Shown: positions 58,378-64,000 of the stretch, in pieces
Position numbering within the stretch: position 1 is the first letter of the stretch
Layout: each line of letters starts with the position of its first letter
Translations under genes and position numbers: made by a program
Notes under the pieces: generated by a model
Seen by the model: only the letters and a program-made list of their open reading frames with translations
Database searches by the model: none
What the model was told of the DNA's origin: nothing
Assembly: GCA_030550175.1 (NCBI GenBank)
Contig: JAUQPW010000002.1
Coordinates: forward strand, 2,407-66,406
Reading direction: 5' to 3'
Length of the DNA stretch: 64,000 nucleotides
Origin: a bacterium
Lineage (GTDB): Bacteria > Moduliflexota > Moduliflexia > Moduliflexales > JAUQPW01

Positions 58378-58697
58378 GATCCGACCTCCACCCCCCGAGA
58401 CAGGGCAGAGGCTCAACCCATATCGCGGTGGGATTCCTATAGTTTAGCATAAAGGCTTTTTCCGGTACCATGTGATCCGCAGCAAATTACCCGACATAAT
58501 TCGTCTTACCTAAATATAAAATTTTCTTCACGTTCTTCCCTATAAAATAAATTACATTGTTTAACAAAATTACTCTATGGTTTGTTGAAGTTCTCGTCAT
58601 AGAACTTTCCAGAAAAATTCCTTGTACTTCCTGATCGGTCGGTGTATGATAAAAATATTATTTTGTCGGTATCCGTTCATGGAGTAGGAGGGAAGAT
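58378..58697. other. Intergenic region between mgtE and the hybrid kinase gene, 320 bases
   Basis: Divergent promoters. A plus-strand sigma-70-type promoter lies at 58622-58650. No Mg2+ riboswitch fold can be recognised by eye ahead of mgtE, and no gene is seen. Confidence 0.5.
58622..58650 (+). promoter_or_regulatory. Sigma-70-type promoter of the hybrid kinase gene
   Basis: TTGTAC (58622-58627), 17-base spacer, TATGAT (58645-58650), about 48 bases before the ATG. Confidence 0.62.
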
Positions 58698-60170
58698 ATG
58701 CCAGGAACCACAAATTCCATCTGGTTACGCTATGGGATAGCTATCTTAGCTGTAATTCTGGCTCTGTTATTAACTCATGGGTTATGGCCACTGGTTGAAC
58801 CCAGTGCCGATCCCTTGTTTTTTGCTGCCGTGATGATCAGTAGCTGGTATGGAGGCCTGGGACCCGGATTAGGAGCAACCTTTCTGTCTGCCTGGATGAT
58901 CGACTACTTTTTTGTGCCTCCAACCCATACCATGACTTTTGGGTTAGATGATATGCTGGAGTTGAGTGTATTTGTGCTCGTAGCCCTTTTAATCAGCTCC
59001 CTCACCGAGACCCGGAGGCGATTAGAGAAAGAGCTTAAACAGCGGGTGGCAGACCTTGCAGAAGCCGATAAACGCAAGAATGCCTTTCTGGCCATGCTCG
59101 CCCATGAGCTACGTAACCCTCTTACTTCCGGCCTGAATGCCGTTCAGATATTGCGCCTGGAAGATACCCCTAACCCAGATCTCCGGCGGGCTGTAGAGGT
59201 AGTAGAACGACAGCTTCGACACATGAACCGATTAGTGGAAGATCTACTGGATATTTCTCGAATCACCTGTGGGAAAGTCGAACTATGTAAGGAACTTCTG
59301 GACCTGACAACGGTTGTGACCCACGCCATAGATACCAGCCGTCCTTTTATCGAAGCCCGTAAACATAAGTTATCGGTTTCTCTACCTCAAGAACCTTTGT
59401 ATTTAGAAGCCGACCCTGTTCGGTTGGAACAGGTTCTGGTCAACCTGTTAAATAATGCTGCCAAATATACGGATCCCGGGGGTCAGATCTGGCTGACGGT
59501 TTATCGAGAAGGAGAACAGGCCGTACTTCGGGTGCGGGATACCGGAATAGGCATTCCTCCAGAGATGCTGGATCGTATTTTCGATCTCTTCACCCAGGTG
59601 AATGACTCTCAAGATCGATTCCGGGGAGGTCTTGGAATAGGACTTATGCTGGTACGGAGTCTGGTAAAAATGCATGGTGGAAAGATCTCTGCTTACAGCG
59701 CAGGCCCGGACCAGGGAAGTGAATTTGTTGTCCAACTACCCCTTTTGTCGGTTTCGCCGGAAACCCCCTCGAAAAAATTTCAATCTGCCTCCGGGGTCAA
59801 GAGCCCTCCGCATCGACGCATCCTGGTGGTAGATGACAATACCGACGCAGCGGTTAGCTTGGGTAAACTCTTGAAGTTATGGGGTCATGAGGTCCAAATC
59901 GCCCCGGATGGCCCGACGGCCATTGAGTTGGCAGCCACTTATCGACCTGAAGTTGTGCTACTGGACATTGATCTACCTGGAATAAACGGCTATGAAGTGG
60001 CCCGACGGTTTCGACAGGAACCTCAGCTCTCTCAGGCGGTATTGATCGCCCTGACAGGCTATGGACAGAAAGGGGACCCACAACGAGCCCGAGAAGCCGG
60101 CTTTGACTATCACTTTACCAAGCCGGTAAATCTTAAAGCTCTTCAACGGGCTTTAGAGTTTCCGAAGTAA
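58698..60170 (+). CDS. Hybrid sensor histidine kinase with DUF4118 membrane domain and receiver
   Basis: 490 residues. Four N-terminal helices of the KdpD-like DUF4118 type (AILAVILALLLTHGLWPLVE, GGLGPGLGATFLSAWMIDYF), then HisKA with AHELRNPLTSGLNAVQIL (phospho-accepting His), HATPase with LVNLLNNAAKYTDPGG, DTGIGIPPE and GLGIGLMLVR, and a receiver domain (ILVVDDNTDAAVSLGKLL, phospho-Asp in VVLLDIDLPG, Lys in FTKPV). All key residues are present. It is the intact paralogue of the degenerate kinase at 3169-4335. Start at 58698 after AGGAGGG. Signal unknown. Confidence 0.92.
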   Translation: MPGTTNSIWLRYGIAILAVILALLLTHGLWPLVEPSADPLFFAAVMISSWYGGLGPGLGATFLSAWMIDYFFVPPTHTMTFGLDDMLELSVFVLVALLISSLTETRRRLEKELKQRVADLAEADKRKNAFLAMLAHELRNPLTSGLNAVQILRLEDTPNPDLRRAVEVVERQLRHMNRLVEDLLDISRITCGKVELCKELLDLTTVVTHAIDTSRPFIEARKHKLSVSLPQEPLYLEADPVRLEQVLVNLLNNAAKYTDPGGQIWLTVYREGEQAVLRVRDTGIGIPPEMLDRIFDLFTQVNDSQDRFRGGLGIGLMLVRSLVKMHGGKISAYSAGPDQGSEFVVQLPLLSVSPETPSKKFQSASGVKSPPHRRILVVDDNTDAAVSLGKLLKLWGHEVQIAPDGPTAIELAATYRPEVVLLDIDLPGINGYEVARRFRQEPQLSQAVLIALTGYGQKGDPQRAREAGFDYHFTKPVNLKALQRALEFPK

Positions 60171-60200
60171 CCCCTCAATTCAACAGGATTAGTTTTAAAG

Positions 60201-60773
60201 TTACTTGGCCTTGCTGAGGAAATCTCTTACATAAATATAGTCACCAAACTGAGAAGCATCATCGTTTGCAGCATTGGCAACCACATTAAATATTACAATC
60301 TCCTTGCCTGTTGTGGGGGCCATCCATTCCACGGTCCATCTTGCCATATCTGAAGATACCAGAGAAGTTCCGGCCCTGGTATGCTGAGCATATTGGATCT
60401 CAGAAGAGACCTCTTGAACCAACTCCACCCGTTCATCCACGGCTCGTAAGGAGCCTGCCTGCTTTCCTGTTTTAAAGCGAGCAGCCAGTTGGAAACCGCC
60501 TTTACGCATATTCGGTCTCCTCAGGTTGACCGTTAATCGATACGAGGTACCGGCGGTATAGGTCTCGGGTAAGCCTTCCAGAGTTAAAGATCCCTCAGGA
60601 TCATTGAGGGTTTGATCAAAATGACATTGCTGACAGGTAGGTTCTCCAAAGCCTCCGGTGTGAGCCAGGGGAGGATGTTCGGGATAGGCCAGGGTTGTTT
60701 TCAGAAGATGGGATAATACCAGGATGACCCCAAAACTGCCAGATAAAATAAGCCAGATTAAACGCCTTCCCAT
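60201..60773 (-). CDS. Exported reeler-like protein with one haem-c motif
   Basis: 190 residues. A signal anchor (LIWLILSGSFGVILVLSHLL) is followed by PTCQQCHFDQTLNDPEGSL, a CxxCH motif (Cys47, Cys50, His51) for covalent haem, and then by a domain of the reelin/reeler type: YRLTVNLRRPNMRKGGFQLA, RWTVEWMAPTTGKEIVIFNV, ANDDASQFGDYIYVRD. Similar combinations are found in proteins exported by bacteria of iron- or nitrogen-rich sites. It may be a mono-haem electron carrier or simply a redox-stable surface domain. It starts just after the interrupted propeller gene, 12 bases away, so both are likely one transcript. Confidence 0.78.
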   Translation of the reverse strand: MGRRLIWLILSGSFGVILVLSHLLKTTLAYPEHPPLAHTGGFGEPTCQQCHFDQTLNDPEGSLTLEGLPETYTAGTSYRLTVNLRRPNMRKGGFQLAARFKTGKQAGSLRAVDERVELVQEVSSEIQYAQHTRAGTSLVSSDMARWTVEWMAPTTGKEIVIFNVVANAANDDASQFGDYIYVRDFLSKAK

Positions 60774-60785
60774 TGTTATGAAGGA

Positions 60786-61775
60786 TTAATGAAGCCGGGC
60801 GCGTCCGATATAGTTACTATCTGTTCCAAACCAGACCGTTTGAGAGGGTTTGTGGAAGAACATGTGACGTATCGATCCCCTTGCATTCTCGATTTCCGTA
60901 ACACTGAAGAACTGATGGGTCTTTGGGTCGAAGCCTACAAATCGATTGGGTTGAGGGCCGGTCTCAACGATCCAAATACGATCCTGATTGTCTACAGCCA
61001 TCCCATAGGGCCTGGAATCGGTTCCTGCCGGCAGTGGCCATTCGTCGAATTTACCAGCAGTCGGATCATATCGCCCTAAAAAGCCTTCTGCATAGTCTAC
61101 ATACCAGATCTTATCATCGGAAGTTGCAGCGATCCGACGGGGTCGGGCCGATTCACGGGGTAGGGAGATCTCCTGGAGTTTCAGGGTATTGGGATCTACG
61201 GTGGCCAGTTTGTTACTCCCAAATTCACAAATCCAGGGACGATTTTTTGAGTCAATGATGATTCCATAGGGTCGTGCATGGGGAGTTGGGACGGAAATTA
61301 GCTGAATCTCACCGGTCTGGATGGAGAGTTTTCCAACAAAATTTCCTCCCTGGACTGTAAACCAGATATCGCCTTTTTGATCAAAGATTAGGGTATGGGG
61401 ATCTCGTGCGGCAGGATTGGGCATCGCATATTGGGTAACTTTTCCGGTCTCGGGATCTAACTTTCCGATGTAGGCTTTTAAATTACCCGCGTACCATACA
61501 TATCCCTTGGCCTCCACAATCAAATTGTGCGGACCGGTGCCTGATTCCAGATCATATCGCTTGAATTGAGAGCTCTCTGGATCGAGTTAAGCAATGTAAT
61601 CTCCCGCTTGTCCAACAAACCAGACTCGATTTTGCTGGTCTACATAGGGATCGCGGGGTCGTGTATTTTTCCAGGGAACGAGCCACAGAGTAATGTCTAC
61701 TTTTCCGGCCTCTAAGGCCCAGACTTCTCCAAACAACATAAAAAACAGAAAAATTAAACCCGTCAAATAACGCAT
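60786..61775 (-). pseudogene. Vgb-like exported beta-propeller, interrupted by a TAA stop
   Basis: If read through, 329 residues: signal peptide (GLIFLFFMLFGEVWALEAG) and six or so propeller blades of the virginiamycin B lyase type, each with a DPxTGKxxxYxLP pattern (RDPYVDQQNRVWFVGQAGDY, YIGKLDPETGKVTQYAMPNP, IIDSKNRPWICEFGSNKLAT, AVDNQDRIWIVETGPQPNRF). A TAA at 61587-61589 (codon 63) breaks it inside the first blade; the frame on either side stays open and aligned, IA-stop-LDPESSQ. Being TAA and not TGA, recoding as selenocysteine is excluded. A single-base sequencing error or recent nonsense mutation is likely. The downstream part could start again at about 61523. Confidence 0.78.
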
Positions 61776-62187
61776 CCTCTTACCTCCTGATAGGGATAGA
61801 GGGTGAGTGAATCTATCTCACCCGCAAGTAGCGAGATCATACCTTATAACCAAATATACGAATATTCTAATCACCTCTTGGATCAGATGTCAACTTTTTT
61901 ACCGGTTGTGTAACTGTAACCATTGAGTAGGTGTCACTTTTTCTGTCTGAACACCCCCCCCCCCTCTAATCCCCCCGTATACGGGGGGAGGGGGGGCCAG
62001 GGGGGTGTTTCTTTTTCCACCTACTAAGTTGATACGGATACACCGGTTGTAGGTTTACCGGAGTGGGTAAAGGCCGCCGGGATAGATAATAAAAAAGCTT
62101 CTCCCCTCCGGTTGGGCAGAGGGGAGAAGCCTCTTGAGGAAGGGCTTATTGAGAAGGCCATCCCCGGGATGGGTTTTTTTAATTTAA
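61776..62187. other. Intergenic region with C-tract, palindrome and hsp20 terminator
   Basis: 412 bases. A long C run (about 61957-61970) is followed by a palindrome CCCCCCGTATACGGGGGG (about 61974-61991) and GGGGTGTTTC, with ACACCCCCC and GGGGGGTGT as outer arms. The hsp20 terminator is at 62091-62130. No gene. Confidence 0.6.
62091..62130 (-). terminator. Rho-independent terminator of hsp20
   Basis: GCTTCTCCCCTC and GAGGGGAGAAGC make a perfect 12-pair stem with a ten-base loop; on the minus strand a run of six T follows at 62091-62096. Confidence 0.85.
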
Positions 62188-62682
62188 TTAGGCATTCAAG
62201 GCTTTTTCACCGGTTTCAACCATTACAGGAACCTTTTTAGGAACAATATCTGAAGCCGGTAGAGTAATTTCTAAAACCCCATCTTTATATTTTGCATGGA
62301 TCTGTTCCGCATCTACTTTTCTGGGAAGGGTAATGGTTCGTTCAAATTTTCCATAGGGAATTTCGCTAAAATAATAATCTTCACTCTTCATCCCTTCCAG
62401 GGGTTTCCGTTCGCCTTTGAGGATCAGTTGATTTCCCAATACGGATATATCAACTTCTTTTGGATCTATGCCAGGCAATACCGCCCGTACCACCAATTCC
62501 TCTCCTTTAATGAAACATTCCATAGCGGGCTGCCAGTGACCACTTGTGTAGCTCCAGGGACTCAGACCTGTTACAAACCTGCTTCTCACGGTATCACCCC
62601 AAATTCTGTCAAACAGGTTATCCAATTCGTTTTGAATGGTAAAGATCTCATTAAAGGGATTCCATTTGGTCAATCCTAACAT
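62188..62682 (-). CDS. Small heat shock protein, Hsp20/alpha-crystallin family
   Basis: 164 residues. N-terminal NPFNEIFTIQNELDNLFDRI, the alpha-crystallin domain (QPAMECFIKGEELVVRAVLP, GIDPKEVDISVLGNQLILKG, YGKFERTITLPRKVDAEQIH) with the conserved DGVLEITLPA strand and a short PKKVPV tail that docks neighbouring subunits. An ATP-independent holdase for unfolded proteins. The start at 62682 follows AAGGAGG at ten bases; a longer frame from 62724 is rejected. A promoter-like pair lies at 62757-62785 and a clear terminator follows the gene. Confidence 0.92.
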   Translation of the reverse strand: MLGLTKWNPFNEIFTIQNELDNLFDRIWGDTVRSRFVTGLSPWSYTSGHWQPAMECFIKGEELVVRAVLPGIDPKEVDISVLGNQLILKGERKPLEGMKSEDYYFSEIPYGKFERTITLPRKVDAEQIHAKYKDGVLEITLPASDIVPKKVPVMVETGEKALNA

Positions 62683-63005
62683 CGTCGATACACCTCCTTG
62701 GTTAATCTCCTGATCAGAACCCATCCCAGGGAGGCTTTTTGGCTTTCCAAGTTTATATACTAAAATCTCCGGGATGAACTTTCAACTTTGAATAAATGGA
62801 TTACATAATCATTAAAAGAATCCTAAAGCCGGAGAAGAAAAATATAAAATATTTTCGAGTCTTTTCTTTAAAAATTTTTTATTTACTTTTAAAATTGAAG
62901 GAGTGTTAAAAATTTTTGAAGGAAATTTGATATAAAGACACTAAACTTTTATCTGTGGATTTCTCTCAAAACTACTCCCTGAACTTTCTGAAGGCTTCAG
63001 AACGG
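62683..63005. other. Intergenic region, 323 bases
   Basis: Holds the hsp20 promoter element. The distal part (62830-62950) is very AT-rich. No gene. Confidence 0.5.
62757..62785 (-). promoter_or_regulatory. Promoter-like element of hsp20
   Basis: Minus strand TTGAAA (62780-62785), 17-base spacer, TAGTAT (62757-62762). The -35 box could also suit a heat-shock factor, but the -10 is not the sigma-32 CCCCAT type. Confidence 0.4.
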
Positions 63006-63917
63006 TCAACGTTTCAGCGGAATAAAACCGGATCCCAGGGCCTGGTGGGCATTGCCGATTACCACGAAGGCCTTGGGATCCACCGATGCTACAATTCGTT
63101 TCATCTCAATAACTTGCGGACGGTACACGGCACACCAGACAATAAAATGGGGTTGATGGGTATAACCTCCGATCACCTGCCAGTGAGTAACCCCTCGATG
63201 CAATCCTTCCATCAGGGCTTTGGTTAATTCTTCGGGATGGTCTGTGACGATGACCACGGTACGTACCGTGCTGGGCCCTTCCAGGGCGAAATCGGAGGCC
63301 AGTCCATTCAGAAACAGGGTCAAAAGAGCATGTAACGCAGTTTCCCACCCAAATACAAATCCTGCGGCCAGAATAATAATCCCGTCGGTATATAGGTAAA
63401 TCTGGCTCAGGGGAATCCCGGTCTTCTGTTGGAGGATGCGACCCACGATACCGGTACCTCCTACCGTCCCTCCTGCCCGATAGATAATTCCCACACCAAT
63501 ACCGGAAACCAATCCGGCATAGATGGTACTCAGCAGTATGTTGGTGGTAATGGGATATTGGGTCAGGATCATAGGAAAGAAGACAAGGAACAGATCCGTT
63601 GCCAGGGAAAAGATAAAAACGGCCAGCATGGTGTAGATTAGGAATTGCCAGCGTCCTAAATAGAAGTACCCTAGGGTCAGGAGAGGAATATTCATGATTA
63701 AGTACAAAACACCTACCGGCCAGCCGGTAAAGTGATTAATGATGATACCGATTCCACTGATCCCACCTGCTGCAAGGTTGAAGGGTACCTGGAAAAGGCT
63801 ATAGCCAAAGGCAGCTATAACGGCCCCAACGGCAATGATAACCGGTTGTCTGATTTTCTTCCAGATATGAGAAAAGGCATGCCGCTTCCTCACCAGTCGT
63901 CTAAGGAATTGTTTCAT
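63006..63917 (-). CDS. YitT-family membrane protein (DUF161 and DUF2179)
   Basis: 303 residues. Five or six helices: VIIAVGAVIAAFGYSLFQVP, NLAAGGISGIGIIINHFTGW, TIYAGLVSGIGVGIIYRAGG with GTVGGTGIVGRIL, and ending in a soluble C-terminal DUF2179 domain (VVIVTDHPEELTKALMEGLH, GVTHWQVIGGYTHQPHFIVW, IVASVDPKAFVVIGNAHQAL). The family is widespread but its substrate is unproven. Start at 63917 (MKQFLRRL) with AGGAG upstream; eight codons earlier is also open. Confidence 0.88.
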   Translation of the reverse strand: MKQFLRRLVRKRHAFSHIWKKIRQPVIIAVGAVIAAFGYSLFQVPFNLAAGGISGIGIIINHFTGWPVGVLYLIMNIPLLTLGYFYLGRWQFLIYTMLAVFIFSLATDLFLVFFPMILTQYPITTNILLSTIYAGLVSGIGVGIIYRAGGTVGGTGIVGRILQQKTGIPLSQIYLYTDGIIILAAGFVFGWETALHALLTLFLNGLASDFALEGPSTVRTVVIVTDHPEELTKALMEGLHRGVTHWQVIGGYTHQPHFIVWCAVYRPQVIEMKRIVASVDPKAFVVIGNAHQALGSGFIPLKR

Positions 63918-63964
63918 GTTAGGGTTCTCCTCTATAAACAAGCTGGTTTGATCGTTAAGGAGGT

Positions 63965-64000
63965 TTAAGAGGTCTTAATGGAGGCCCTTACCGGGGTCAT
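63965..64000 (-). CDS. Possible 3' end of another gene at the right edge
   Basis: On the minus strand a frame reads VRASIKTS and stops with TAA at 63965-63967. Too short to classify; the reading frame is uncertain. Confidence 0.2.
   Translation of the reverse strand: MTPVRASIKTS

Noticed and set aside
61587..61589. TAA in the Vgb-like gene as a recoded codon
   Set aside because: TAA is not used for selenocysteine or pyrrolysine; a mutation or sequencing error is simpler.
7500..62010. The dispersed palindromes as a CRISPR array
   Set aside because: The copies are scattered, are not separated by regular spacers and no cas gene is present.

Overview
The window reads as chromosomal DNA of a Gram-negative bacterium that uses selenocysteine. 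The Gram-negative call rests on an outer-membrane-type barrel protein, lipoproteins with a lipobox, many exported thioredoxin-fold proteins and complex I genes. The lineage cannot be fixed from sequence alone; a little-cultured phylum is plausible. Almost everything between 0.5 and 35 kb is on the minus strand. UGA is an ordinary stop elsewhere (for example in the ATGA overlaps of anti-sigma factor/merF and nuoD/nuoE). In five genes, however, an in-frame UGA sits exactly where a redox or metal-binding cysteine is expected, the partner residue is kept, and a hairpin follows. These are read here as selenoprotein genes; plain open-reading-frame calling would split or miss them.

Layout. 0-5.7 kb: 3' end of a class II ribonucleotide reductase gene, a GGDEF-EAL protein, and two sensor kinases, one of them degenerate. 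5.8-15.3 kb: a lone zinc-finger anti-sigma protein, a frameshifted nucleotide-translocase/HEAT/cyclic-nucleotide protein, a radical SAM enzyme, two paralogous small exported proteins, a cupredoxin-like protein and a porin-like barrel. 15.4-35.4 kb: a large mercury and organomercury island. In transcription order it holds a remnant metal-binding gene, merC-like, ECF sigma and anti-sigma, merF, three HMA-type exported proteins (two with selenocysteine), a two-half permease, a TolB-like propeller, merE, a selenocysteine glutaredoxin, a MerT-thioredoxin fusion, TlpA, a DUF302-like protein, a membrane protein, merA, a GH15 glucoamylase-like protein, merB, a second ECF sigma, a selenocysteine TlpA lipoprotein, another TlpA and a VCBS-type lipoprotein. 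35.7-46.6 kb: housekeeping and stress genes (nfo, dnaK, a vWA-TPR protein, a hexulose-phosphate-synthase-like gene, an A-type Fe-S carrier, trxB, clpC) and a selenocysteine peroxiredoxin. 46.9-56.8 kb: nuoB-C-D-E-F-G-H-I plus a membrane HdrD-like Fe-S protein, without nuoA or nuoJ-N. 57-64 kb: mgtE, a hybrid sensor kinase, a reeler/CxxCH protein, an interrupted Vgb-like propeller, hsp20 and a YitT-type membrane protein.

How it fits together. The mercury genes could bring in Hg(II) (MerT, MerE, MerF, MerC types), cleave organomercurials (MerB) and reduce Hg(II) (MerA), with a set of periplasmic thiol/selenol carriers and thioredoxin-fold reductases around them. No MerR-type regulator is present. 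Instead five promoter-like elements of two related ECF classes are visible, both with 15 bases between AACC and the -10 box: AACC-N15-CGTA (three sites) and AACC-N15-GGAT (two sites, one directly ahead of the sigma gene). This suggests control by extracytoplasmic-function sigma factors.

The intergenic DNA is rich in palindromic repeats. Several repeats lie in frame inside coding genes (permease, propeller, selenocysteine TlpA, the HEAT protein), apparently adding peptide segments at tolerant sites.
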